This document shows positions 44,246-55,548 of a stretch of 64,000 nucleotides of DNA, in pieces. Each line of letters opens with the position of its first letter. The first letter of the stretch is position 1. A program made the translations under genes and the position numbers. The notes under the pieces are model-generated. The model was given only the letters and a program-made list of their open reading frames with translations. It did not search any database and was not told the DNA's origin. The stretch is from Scilla litardierei (taxonomy: Eukaryota > Streptophyta > Magnoliopsida > Asparagales > Asparagaceae), in contig CM061132.1 of assembly GCA_030789695.1 (NCBI GenBank), positions 25,949,858-26,013,857 on the forward strand. The letters are read 5' to 3'.

Positions 44246-44862
44246 AGATTTAATCTCATCTAATCCCTCGGACCCATAAGAAAAAGGGTACCAAGATTTA
44301 TGTCTGTTTTCAGGTACCAATTACGGGGATTAGCAAGGAAGTCTCTCTCAAAATCCGCCGACACAAAAAATTGGAGAGAAGACAAAAACTGGGAATCAAT
44401 AAGAAAACTATATTAAATCATTTTAAAATAAAGTAATATTCTGTAAATTACTTTACTGTAGTAGAATTATGTTTGAAATAATTATATGTTTATATAAATC
44501 AGGCTGTCATAATATTAAATAAGATAGAAAACAGTTTTTGACCAAGCTGCCAGATAGCCGACTATTTTGCTAGATAGCCGACTATCTGAGTGTTATTTTA
44601 TATCTAATTACAGCCGACTATTCGGTTTGTGATTTTGATTTTTGGGATTTCTTATTGGGTTTTTAACATGTTCATTTACTCATACCCATTAAGAATGAGA
44701 TATCCTCACCATTGATTATAATCCTGAGGCTTAGATTCACTAGAGTTAGAGTAAAACCCTAGTTTTAACCCACTTTCTCATATTTCGCTTTCATAGCCGA
44801 CTATTGCCTTTTTTCCCACTCCAAACTTCAATTTTTCAGAGTTCTCAAAGATCTCAAGATTT
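44246..44862 (+). other. Element C spacer with ATAGCCGACTAT words
   Basis: Non-coding. ATAGCCGACTAT occurs exactly at 44554-44565, 44574-44585 and 44793-44804, with a partial copy near 44612. The word is an imperfect palindrome (ATAG...CTAT) and recurs in diverged form in C's LTRs. No enzyme domain is seen. Confidence 0.7.
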
Positions 44863-46144
44863 TTGGTGAATGAATTTCCAGAGGAGAACCATATTCATCC
44901 TAGGTATATCTTTATCTTATCAAAATTTCATCTTTTTAGATTTGCATCACACTCCTTAGAGCCATGGTTAGCTGCACTTCTATTAAGAAGAAGAGGATGT
45001 AACATCCTCATCCCAACCACTTTCAGAGAGGTAACTAATCACTCCCTATCTCATCAAGCCCGATCGCATCATTACTTTTGATCTTAATGCACATAGGACT
45101 ATCCTCCAAGAGAGGTATGTCAACGTTAGTGATTTGGGAAATTTTGGACTTGACTCTACATTTCAATACCACGTGTTAACGGCTTTATTATCTCATCGTA
45201 ACAAATGTAGGTGTTTGCCTAGGTTGATTAATCTATTTTACACCAACATGACCGTGAACACCTCCACTTCCACCAGAGCCTCTAGAATCTCAACCAAAGT
45301 CTTTGATTCATCTATCAATCTTAATGTTAAAAACTTATGACTAAGACTTGGCATATCTAGCACGGGGTCACTTCTCCGTGAGATTGAGATGACGGACAAA
45401 GATGTCCTCAAGCTTGTGTATAAGAAAGAAAAATTCTACAAAGCTAGCTTACCCACCAGCTACCTCACTCCTACTGCGTGAATTATCGTCAATATTATAT
45501 CATATAATATTAATAAAAAAGGGGGTAGTAGAGCTGTTTTATCCTTTAATCAAGCCAAATGCGTATATGCGATGTTGGTGAAAATTAAAGTAAACTGGGC
45601 TCAAATCATTTTCAACAACATTATTCATAGTGCGGTTTCTGTTAACACCACTTCCCCACTCCATCACTGCCACTATCTCATATATATCTTCATCTTCGCC
45701 GGCATCAACATTGAAGGTGAAACCCATTTCATTGAACCCATGACTTTATTTGATTCAGGAGCATTTAATAGAATGTGACTTAGTATGGACCCGGCCTATG
45801 GAGAAGAGAGTGATGAAGAAGAAGGTGAATGTGAAGAAGCACAAGAAGAAGAAGAAGAAGAAGAAGAAGAAGCCGAGGAGAGTCAACCAATGGAGCAAGG
45901 TGAAGCTTCATTCTCTGAATACATCCCACAGTATATGCTTTCATGTCAAAAAGCCATAATTGCCATGCTTGAGAAAATGGAGGTTCAACCAAATGATCGC
46001 ATGCGTAGCATAAGGGATGATGTGATTCAAAGGATTGATAGCCTCAAGGAGACCATGAAGCAATGGCATGACATCACTGATGCCTTAATTGATGAAGTCA
46101 AAGTGGAGCTCGAGGAACTCAAGAAGGAGATTCGAGGGAAATAG
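44863..46144 (+). pseudogene. Element C third ORF remnant (related in type to D's ORF3)
   Basis: Several frames together give a degraded protein of the type called putative plant transposon protein. PRLINLFYTNMTVNTSTSTR followed by a KVFDSSINLN-like peptide matches the V-REFY...G-FSFS layout of D's ORF3. Later FNQAKCVYAMLVKIKVNW and IIFNNIIHS give the next conserved block. The last frame (45785-46144, 119 codons) is open and strongly acidic (a run of Glu from GAA repeats), ending in a predicted helical region, RIDSLKETMKQWHDITDALI. Stops and frameshifts separate the parts. It sits directly after gag, with no pol between. Confidence 0.65.
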
Positions 46145-46806
46145 CTTCTTGTTGTGTTGTTGGCTTGCTTACTTATGTTATTTTGAACAATGTTTTATTT
46201 GAACTACTCTTTGATGGGTTGTATTAATATGTTGCTACAATTGTTAATTTCTCACAAATTTTGTACTTTTATATGAGAAATATATGTAATATTTTGGTTG
46301 GAACCTACGCGATGACTTGTTATATTTGCTTATGACTTGGTTATACTAGTTGAAAATTCTTACGTTCATATTGCGTAATATGCTTGCTAAGTTATATCCT
46401 TTTGCATATCTATGGACTAATTACAAATTCATCTTGTGCAAATATTAAAATTATTATTGAAGGGATATTGAGACATTTAATATTGTGTTTTGATATCATA
46501 CCTATGTCACTCTTTATTTATACACTTTGTAGTTATGTTATACATTGCACTTGATATAATTTTTTGATGTGACAAAGGGGGAGAGAAGAGAAAAGCTCAC
46601 AATGCCTATATAAAATAATACTTGAATTGAAAATAATATGAAAATCATGCATATTCAATCTTATTGCTAACTAGCTTTTGATGCAGGGGGAGTAACTTCT
46701 CCATAGCAATCATGCATCTCTGCAGGGGGAGCATAAGTAATTTTCTTATTTCATATTAATTTTCATATTTTATATCATTTGTTGTCATCATCAAAAAGGG
46801 GGAGAG
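46145..46806 (+). other. Element C 3' region with repeated polypurine runs
   Basis: Non-coding AT-rich sequence with GGGGGAG at 46577, 46686, 46725 and finally 46798-46804, the last abutting the 3' LTR. The terminal run is the likely plus-strand primer. The repetition matches the pattern in E. Confidence 0.75.
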
Positions 46807-49777
46807 TGTTGGGATATTGAGACCCACGCAAGTGGATATTGATGATGTGCATAAGTGATATGTGGACTAATGATTTTATTTCAAGTGTATATATATTATT
46901 TTGTAGATATGGAGAACAAAGTCATTGTGGAGCAAATTGAAAGACATTGAGCCACGATCAAGAAAGCCACAAACCGAAGTATATGAAGGCCTTGGATTGT
47001 AAATCAAATGAAGATTTGAGAACAAGAGAAGTTGGTGTAATACTCTAAGAGGGATATACTAGGATATGTGTAGAATATACTTATATTTTTATATGTATTG
47101 TGTGATATATTTGGATGTAGTGTATATATTGGTGTTATTTTCTATATCTTAGTGTGTGTAATAGTAGTGTATACTAATATTTGATGGGTGTAGTGTCCAT
47201 GTATGTTATGAATGGTATGGTGAGGCATGGATGTGCTTGTATGTATGTGGTGTGAACTTGTGATGTGTGTCTATGTATGTAGTGCAGATGTGTGTCTATG
47301 TATATAGTGTTAGAGTATGCGTGTGTAGGAGCGGATGTGCGTATGAGGAGTGTATGGATGTTTACATGTATGGATGTGTATGGCTAGTATGTATATATTT
47401 ATGTAGGTGTATGGATGTATACCTATACATGGGTGTATGTCTCCTTGGAGGTGTAGGTGCATTGTGTAGCCGAATGTAGAATGCATGTGCATGTTGTGTG
47501 TATTGGTGTGTATATGTATGCAAGTGTGTAAGTATGTGTGTAGGGTCTAGTGTGAATGGGGGTAGGGTAGTGGCATGTGATGTAATTATATATCCAAGTT
47601 GGAGGGCAAAGTTGGAGGGGCATGTTGTGTGTATAAAAACTTAAGTAAAGTAGGTCTAGGGAGTGTGTGCATAGCAAGTTCCACACTTTTCGACATCTTT
47701 CTCTCCTATTCCTCTCTTTTCATTTCTTTTTCATTTTTCTTCCCCTTCCCTTGATTTTTCCTTGCCTTGGCCGAAAATCACCATGGAAAAAGAAAAAAAA
47801 AGGAGAGAAGAAAAGAAAATGGAAAGAAAAAGAAAAGAAGGAAGAAGGAGAAGATGAGGGCTTGATAGGAGGAGGGGGTTTGAAGCAAGTTGCCAACCTT
47901 TTGATGCTTGGAGCTAGGAGGAGGAGGGACTCATGGAGAGGATGCTTGGTGGCTGGGAAAGCTTGCATCTTGAGGTAGGAATCCAACTCCTACTCTTATG
48001 CCATGTTCATGCATGTAAAGCTTTCATATTTGTTGCTTCTTAAATTCCTGCAGTCTGATAACAACTTTAGTCCTTAATAACTGCTTCCGTGGATAGAATT
48101 AAATTCTGGACAAATTATATTTGTGTAGATCTTGAAGTTCTACCCCCAAATCATGTAAAATTTCACATATGTTCAATTCAATAAATAGGAGTAAAAATTC
48201 CATCTTTACAACATGTCTGAATTTCATTCAGCCTGGACACAGTTTAGCAAAATTGAGCTCAGTCCCTACACACTCTATAGAAATTAGTGTTCTTGGTCTC
48301 ATTGTAAAGATAACAACCTGCTCTACAACTTTCTCCTAGGTCATGTTTTCGAAATTCTAACTGCAACATGTCTTAAATTAGTAATTGTTACAGATTTTGG
48401 AATCTGTCTGAAAATCAGTTTTGACAGGTTTCACTAAACAATTCACCATAAATCATATAGTTCATATCTTTGCATGAAATTTTATTGAATTCAGAACTAC
48501 CAGATCTAAAACTTTCATTTAGTAAATTTTGTCAAATTCTCAATGAAAACGGATGATATATGGCCATTTACTGTGACTGTCTGCAATTTCCAGCAAGCTA
48601 AATCATTTCAATGGGATGTTGAATTATACATTGTTGCCAATTATACTTCAATTGTCCATAATTGTTGTAATTACATAAAAGAAAGTTTGATTGGTGTGAT
48701 ATGCTATTAAATTGCTAATGTGATTGAGATGTTGTACATGATGCATACCATGTGTTTGTGAAAATGCCTAAGTGAATGCAAATGCAAGAAATGTGAGAAA
48801 TACCCATTTCTATGGTTGTGATGTGAGATATGTTATAAACCTGTGAAGTTGGGAGCATGTCATGCATGGTCCCATATATGATGTGATGATGAGTTGATAT
48901 GATTATGATGGAGGGCATGGCACTTGGGTGCATGACCCACTTGTAATAAAAGGGAATTAGATGTTGCCTTTATATTGTTTATAAAACATGGTAGTATAAT
49001 GTGGTGTATGTTTAGGGGCTTTAAGGTTGTATGTGATGGGAGGTAGGAGGGTGGACATGGCATCCTCACAATGTGGTTGTTTGTGGTGGTATGTGGTTAT
49101 GGATATGATGGGCATGGCACACGAGTGCATGCCCCTTTATTGGGATGATATGCAGATATGTTATGTTTTTCGACGGGGGTAATGTCATGGGGATCACAAG
49201 GCCTATCACATATGAACCAGGGACCTCTGGGCATGCCTCACATTATAATGCCAGGTTTATGCTCTTTGACGTTGTAGTATACTTCTCTTTCTGTGGTACT
49301 CATCTTTGTTTTGCTGGTCTTCCTTTGCTGCAGGTACATGTTTCTATTATTTATGTTATTTACATTTTCATATGTGATGTGGTTGTAGTGTTATTTGTTA
49401 GTTATGGTAGCTCTCTTACTTGATGCTTATGTTGCACACTTTTATTTATGCCGTGTCAAGTTCTTTTAATATATTCCCATGTAGCACTTGCACTTCATTA
49501 TGACATTTTCATATGTGAAGTAGTTGCATTTAGGGAATGACATACGAGTTGGAGTTGGCATTTCATACTGGGTCACGCATTGACGTGCCCCACCTGTTGC
49601 TTTTCAGGTATTCATGTGTTGGAGTTTGTAGCAGATGGCGTTGGTGAAGAGTTGGGCTTGTGGAGTTGTAGGTTTGGGTGGAGAGATGAGAGGAGAGAGA
49701 GACCATTGTACTTTTGGGGTTTCTTAGTATTGGGGACTTTGATGTACATGATGTATGAGAGGAAGTTGTTGTATATG

Positions 49778-49778
<1 letters not shown>

Positions 49779-49845
<67 letters not shown>
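49779..49845. repeat. TA microsatellite at LINE 3' junction
   Basis: About 33 TA units at the junction between S2 and the LINE's 3' end. It takes the place of the poly(A) tail expected there. Confidence 0.9.
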
Positions 49846-49847
<2 letters not shown>

Positions 49848-50019
49848 AAAAGTTAGCATGGTACTTTATTGAATTAATATACAAATTACAATAATAGCAC
49901 ATCCAGTAATGTGGTATCAATAGGGAGAGGATAGGACACAAGTGCCGTCACTCTCCACTATCAACCCCACATCCTAAATGAAGCTATTCCAAATTTACAA
50001 ATAAATGAATACACCAAAT

Positions 50020-51874
50020 TCATCCCATGTCCCTAAAACCCCAACGGGTAAATGCAGTAGCCTCTTCCTTAGTAGCCGGTTCTAGCTCATACAAAATAAC
50101 TCTGATATCAGCAGATATCTCCTCGAATAGGATGGTATTCCGTCTCTTCTCCCCTTCAAAAATGCGGCGATTCCGTTCTTTCCATATATGCCAAACAATC
50201 GCAGCTAGAACGGTTTTGGCGAGGATGTCCCAAGCCTTTTTCCCACTGAAACGGCTAAGATAAAACTTACCAATCTCAGTTAATCTGGGAGTAACCTGCG
50301 GAGCGACAAGGAGATTTTGCATTGCTCTGTTTAATATGTAATTTGAGAAGCTACACTCGAAAAAAAGATGTTCGATGTTCTCTTCCTTGTCGCACTCGCA
50401 TAGCACACAGTGGCCCGATGTCGGGAGTCCCCATCTTCTCATTAAGTCTCTGGTTAGCAGCTTGCCCTGGAACGCACGAAGTAAGTTAATAGACATTTTA
50501 GGGGAATGATGGTTGTACCAAATTAATTTGTGAAACGGAAATTGATTACTTCGATGTCGAATCCCATCCCACGCTTGTTTGAAACTGAACTTATCCCCCA
50601 GCAACCAAGTCCATTCATCCGATCCAGCTCTCAGTGTTATATGGTGAAATAGCGGCTTGAGACTTTCAATAGCCGGGTCAGAAATCCATCCGCCGTGACC
50701 CCAGTAGTCACTTACCCTGTGAAATTTGTCACCTGGGGGTATGTTGCCATGGTTGCAAAGCGGGCCGCTGTCTGTCCAAGGATCGAACCAAAAGAGAGTA
50801 TCACGACCATCCCTAACAGATCTGCGAATGAGCTTTAGAGAGCATGACCGGCTATGAAGAAGTCGTTTCCATGTGCCTGAATCAACCACAGCTCCTCTTG
50901 CCGCATAGAAACCGGATCCAGCCACATATCTTTTCCCCATATGTTTCACCCAGATACTATCCGATGTTAGGTATCTCCATGTAAGTTTTAATCCTGCAGC
51001 CGCATTTAAGTCTTCCAGAAGCCTGATCCCAATGCCTCCTTCCTCTTTTGGCTTACAGATGTCATCCCAAGCCCAAGCTCTAGATGATCCCAGAATAAAC
51101 CGTCGGCACATAGAGGAAATGATTTTCAGAATTTTAGCTGGGATGTGAAACGCATGCATCCAAAAAGCAATAATCCCATATATCACCGTTCTCACCAATT
51201 CAATACGTCCTGCTATAGAAAGCAAAGATGAACTCCAGCCCAACATGCTCTTCTTGCATTTGTCTATTAACCTCCCGTAGTTAATAATCTTTGGATATTT
51301 AGAGGAAAGCGGCAATCCAAGGTAGGTGGATATTGATGTAGCAATTTTGATCCCCAATACATCGGCTAATTCATGTCGTTTAGTTGCCCCTTTGCTAAAC
51401 AATCCCGTGCTTTTATTCCAGTTCACCTGTAGGCCGGTATAACTATAGAATTCATCCAACAAATTTTTGATGCCCAAGAAAGAGTACTTGTTTGCCCGAC
51501 AGAACACAAGCAGGTCATCGGCGAATAGAAGATGGGAGATTGAACCAGTGCGCCGCATGGGCTGAATATTTCCCATATTAATGGCCCTAGACATCAGAAT
51601 AGAAAAGGCTTCCATAGCAATGACAAATAAATATGGGGAGATGGGGTCACCTTGTCGTATTCCCCTATTACCCGTGAAGTAACCATAGGGGGCCCCATTT
51701 ATCATAACAGAGAAAGTCGGGGTGAAGATGCATTCTTTAATCCATCCGATAAAAATATCCGGGAACCCAAGCTACTTCAAAAATTATAGTATGAAGTCCC
51801 GATTGACACTGTCAAAAGCCTTCCTCAGGTCTAATTTCAGACATGCTCTTCCGCCCATGGGGTTGTGGTGGGCT
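50020..51874 (-). pseudogene. LINE ORF2, C-terminal part: RT palm and zf-RVT
   Basis: Reading from 51874 down: ACLKLDLRKAFDSVNRDF is RT motif A with the first catalytic Asp, followed by two in-frame stops near 51780. An open stretch from 51705 then begins YGYFTGNRGIRQGDPISPYL, the FADDLLVF catalytic pair follows, and FKQAWDGIRHRSNQFPFHKL plus the Cys/His group CVLCECDKEENIEHLFFEC mark zf-RVT. The end is DMG and stop at 50020. The polymerase would copy LINE RNA at a nicked target. Disabled by the stops and by X. Confidence 0.9.
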
Positions 51875-52164
51875 CCGAAAGGTGCTCTCTCTCAAGTGCA
51901 AGAGTCCGTACAAGTAGTAAAATCTGGGAGTCCAGATGTCGAATCCACGGGAAGAAATCTGTTGCAACCACAATTCAAATCAAATAGAAATCCTACGAAA
52001 AGAAACTAACCACTTCACAAATGATAACGGTGATGGTGATGTGAATACGTGAACAATATAAACAAGAAAATTCGTGTATGAAAATACCTATAAAGAGTAT
52101 GCACATGGTATGGGTTCGTTAGGTTCAATAATTCGTATTAATTTGGTTGACGGGTACAACACAC

Positions 52165-52410
52165 TGAATTCTCCTTTTGGGAGCAATTCACCGGAAAATA
52201 CCCAATATAACTCAATGAATTCTCCTTTTGGGAGTAATTCATCAGAAGATGCCCTTTTGGGGGTTCAAACACAATATTCAATAAGATCGTCGCAAAAGTT
52301 ATAATACGATATGAAACTCTCTTTTGGAGAGATCAAAACTACGGTATGAAACTCCCTTTTAGGAAGATCAAAGCTCACCCTTTTGGGGCGATCATCAACT
52401 AAATCAATTC
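52165..52410 (+). repeat. Series of CTCC-TTTT-GGAG mini-hairpins in X
   Basis: CTCCTTTTGGGAG occurs at 52171 and 52222. CTCTCTTTTGGAGAG (52317-52331) and weaker CCCTTTTGGGG versions follow near 52251, 52354 and 52379. Each could form a short stem with a TTTT loop. Spacing is irregular, 30-60 bp. Confidence 0.7.
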
Positions 52411-52989
52411 TTTTGGAATCTGAAAAAGTCGATTTACGAACAAAGATTACAATTTTAGCGACGTTTAACGATTTAGCACAAGGAATACAACCAAACTAAC
52501 ACAAATCATAGCCCCTAACTACTCCATACCATGCACAACAGAGATTTAGCTACTCATAATACGATAATAAACAAGTTTCATAGCCAAATACTTCAAGTTC
52601 ATAGCAAAATACGGTAGAAAAGCATCAAATAAGGAGTTTAAGTTAAGAATTCATCACCAAATATCCTTGAAAAGACATCAAAACTCTCTGGAAATAAGAA
52701 AATAGCCTCTGGAATTTTACAAAATTTTTCAGAGGCGAAATACGGCTCCTAGAGCCTCCAATACGCTTAAAATACGCCCCAATCTGGCTTGAATACGCCC
52801 AAAAACCCTAAAATACCTTTTATAAAGAGATTGCAGGTTTATATACGCTTATCGGGTCGAAAACCCGCTCAATTCTCGCCCAAACCCGCTTCTCAACAGC
52901 CGGCCCAAATAATATCCGTCCGATCAAGGCGGGATCGGACCTGCGGTTGACACGTAGCACGCTTAACGGGTTTCCTCGCACCCGCACCC

Positions 52990-53465
52990 GCTAACGTTTC
53001 CGCATCCGCTTTGGGTTAAATCCGGACCGTAGGATCATGATCGGACGTCTCGCCTCAAACCACGTCGCTCGAAGATCGCCTCTGTTGCGAGTTCGCATCG
53101 GGGTGATTGCCAACCGTTGGATCATAGATCGACGCTTCAGAAGCAGCCACGTCGCCCGAATCTTGAGCTGCGCATAGGACCGTTGGATGAGTGATCAACG
53201 GGCTAAACTTGGCCACGTTGCCCGCTTGGTTTTCCTCCGTCTGCTGCGTTCGGAAGTGAATGTATGCCGTTCGATCAGAGATCGGCGGCCAAAAAGCTGC
53301 CGCGTGTCTGCTCTTCGAATACGAGGACGGGGAGATAGGAGCCGTTCGATCTGAATCGAACGGTCGATATTTCGCCCGCTCAGAATTCGAATTAGAAATC
53401 GGATTACTCTGATCTGGGCCGTCGGATGAAGATTGCGCGGCCACGATTTGGCCACGTGGCCCGTA
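52990..53465 (+). repeat. Degenerate array with CCGTTGGATC core in X
   Basis: Six loose units share a CCGT(T/A/C)(G/C)GAT core, followed by a GATC(G/A)-like word and often by CCACGT(C/T/G)GCCCG (near 53027, 53116, 53181, 53268, 53343, 53419). Units vary from about 65 to 90 bp. Similar words are common in plant LTRs. Confidence 0.55.
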
Positions 53466-53780
53466 TTTCGTATTTTCCACCGTATTTCGTGCGTATTTCT
53501 CCATTTAAATTGTATTCTGCATTCAAAAATTCATAGAAATTAGCACAGATCTCAGAAAAATACAAATAAATAGTCGTTGGAATCGTGAGATCGAGACGAT
53601 GCTAGGAAAAATATAAAAAGTGCAGAAATACTTCATTAAATGCTATTTTGTGCTCAAATAGTGTGTTTTCTCTAATAAATAAATGTGTAGAAAATACGTA
53701 TGAATTAGAGAACAATGTAGCATCACATGAGCACAAAATAGGGCTAAATGGGGGGTTAAATATATAATATTGAACCCGAA

Positions 53781-55491
53781 TCAGGTTGCTGAAGTCCCTG
53801 ATCTGTTCGTGGGCAAGGAGCGTGCAATCTGTCAAGAGCCTCCCTTTCAGGAAGGCTGCCTGATTAGGAGAAATAAGTTCATGAATGACCACTTTAATCC
53901 TGTTGCAAATGATTTTGCTAATGATCTTGTACAGGACATTGCAACATGCAATCGACCTATAATCTCCCAAGTTCGATGCATTGTCATTCTTGGGGACCAG
54001 AGTTAGAAAAGTATGATTCACCTGTCTAAGCAGTGTACCAGATCTGAAAAAAGATTTGATGGCAGAAGATACCTCATTCCCTATAAGTGCCCAATTGTGC
54101 TGATAGAAGAATCCATTGTATCCGTCTGGTCCGGGGGATTTATCTGGCCCTATCTGAAAAACTGCATCTTCGATCTCCACATCAGATACCCTCCTGCTAA
54201 GCCATACTGAAGAATCCTCTGTTAATATACGCTTCGGGACCAGCTTCTGAAAAGAGGTCCGATAATGGGATTCGTTGTATAATTCTTCATAGAATGCTGG
54301 AGCTTTCTTTTTTAATTCTTCATGGACAATATTTCGCCCCCCATTGCTGTCAATTAGGTGTTGGAGATTATTGCGGCCAATCCTAGACTTCATAGCAGTG
54401 TAGAAAAACTTGGTGTTCTTATCCCCCAGGGTTAGCCAGTCTTGCCTACTTTTTTGCCGAAACATATCCTCTTCCAACTTCATAGCTGTAGTTAACTCCT
54501 TCAGGAGATGTTGTTCTTTGTGTTGAAGGGGAATGGACGAATGTATGTCAGGATCAGTACGGATCTCCTCAAGCTCCTTCCTACATTTCTTCACCATATT
54601 TGATGCCTGATAGTCACCTGCCCAAGCACGCAGAACAAGCTTCATTCTTTTTAGTTTTTGTGTCAGCTTATACATTGGTGTACCAATATACTGGCAGGCC
54701 CAACAATCTTCAATAATTTTCCTGTAACCTGGGCAATGCATCCAAAAGTTAAAAAACTTGAATGGCTTAGGATCAGAGATAACCTGGTAGTGCAGCTTCA
54801 CCACAATAGGAGAGTGGTCACTAGTTGATGGATCAAGATAATATGTGAAAGTCTCGGGCAGCATATGAATCCAAGAAGAGTTACAGAACACCCGATCAAG
54901 TTGTGCAGCTATACGAGCATTGCCTAGCCGGTTGTTGCACCAGTTAAATCTGTTTCCTGTGCTTTTCAGCTCCTGGAGGGCACATCTGTTAATGCAATCA
55001 CTGAAATCGTGAACCATATGCTCCTCAAGTTTTCTGCCGCCGACTTTGTCCTTAGTGAAAAGAACACTATTAAAGTCCCCTCCCACCAGCCAAGGGGACA
55101 CCCCAATCAATGCCATATCAGCTTCAATGCTTTCCCACAGAAGTTTCCTTTCCAGCAATGTATTACGCCCATAAATCCATGTGATGACACAAGAGAACCC
55201 TCCAACATTTGTGCAAGTGACAGACATACGCTGGGCAGAGCACGATAGCCGTGTAGCCTTCCAAATAGCGGGGTTAAACCCCATCAAGATTCGCCCTCCA
55301 GGCGCAACATCAGAGTTATTAAGAGAGTACCAATCCTTTGGAATACCTTTATTATTACCATTATTCGGAGTCTTGAGTTTAGTCTCTAATAGAATAACCG
55401 CAGACGGATTAATTGAGTTAATTCTACTCTTCAGGTCCTTCTGACGTACCTGATTATTGAGTCCCCTTGTATTCCAAAAAAATAGGGTCAT
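53781..55491 (-). pseudogene. LINE ORF2, N-terminal part: endonuclease and RT start
   Basis: Starts MTLFFWNTRGLNNQVRQKDL, the usual ORF2 start. Endonuclease (EEP) motifs: LLETKLKT, VGGDFNSVLF and STSDHSPIVVKL, giving the catalytic Glu, Asp/Asn and SDH residues. A linker with LTLGDKNTKFFYTAMKSRIG follows, then RT motifs DKSPGPDGYNGFFYQHNW, LVPKNDNASNLGDYRSIACC and PNQAAFLKGRLLTDCTLLAH. The LINE stops at DFSNLIR, where X enters; the open frame runs about 58 more codons into X (to 53602), which are not LINE. The endonuclease part has no lesion. Confidence 0.92.
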
Positions 55492-55501
55492 TGATCATTG
55501 A

Positions 55502-55503
<2 letters not shown>

Positions 55504-55544
<41 letters not shown>
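55504..55544. repeat. TA microsatellite at LINE 5' junction
   Basis: About 20 TA units between the LINE's truncated 5' end and the rest of S2. Probably the other half of the original TA target. Confidence 0.9.

Positions 55545-55548
<4 letters not shown>

Larger units (their letters stand above)
51880..53775. mobile_element. Insertion X in the LINE, class uncertain (1.9 kb)
   Basis: X separates two collinear halves of LINE RT. CCGAA occurs at both edges (51875-51879 and 53776-53780) and is the likely target duplication; an apparent one-base slip remains at the junction. X starts AGGTGCTCTCTCTCAAGTGC and ends ATATTGAAC, without obvious TG/CA LTR ends or terminal inverted repeats. The left part resembles sequences near the priming region of Tat/Athila-type Gypsy elements (AAGTGCAAGAGT, GAATCCACGGG); that is from memory. 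A GC-rich repeat block (52990-53465) lies in the right half. No protein recognised. Confidence 0.6.
49846..55503 (-). mobile_element. LINE (plant L1 type), 5'-truncated, minus strand
   Basis: About 3.76 kb of LINE without its insertion X. It holds ORF2 (endonuclease, RT, zf-RVT) and lacks ORF1 altogether, ending a few bases upstream of the ORF2 start. On its own strand an AATAAA signal (plus-strand 49865-49870) lies about 20 bases before the TA-rich tail. TA repeats on both sides indicate insertion into a TA-rich target within S2. Confidence 0.9.

Noticed and set aside
45785..46144. Acidic 119-codon frame considered as an independent host gene
   Set aside because: It lies in line with the ORF3 remnant of element C, before C's polypurine tract, and its acidity comes from a GAA repeat. 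Better read as the ORF3 tail.
47267..47686. Short frames in TATG/TGTA-rich sequence of S2
   Set aside because: Low-complexity frames on both strands inside an LTR, with no conservation to S1.
49779..49845. Long TA run considered as a replication origin or regulatory element
   Set aside because: It is a simple microsatellite at a LINE junction with a matching run at the other end, so target-site or tail expansion explains it.
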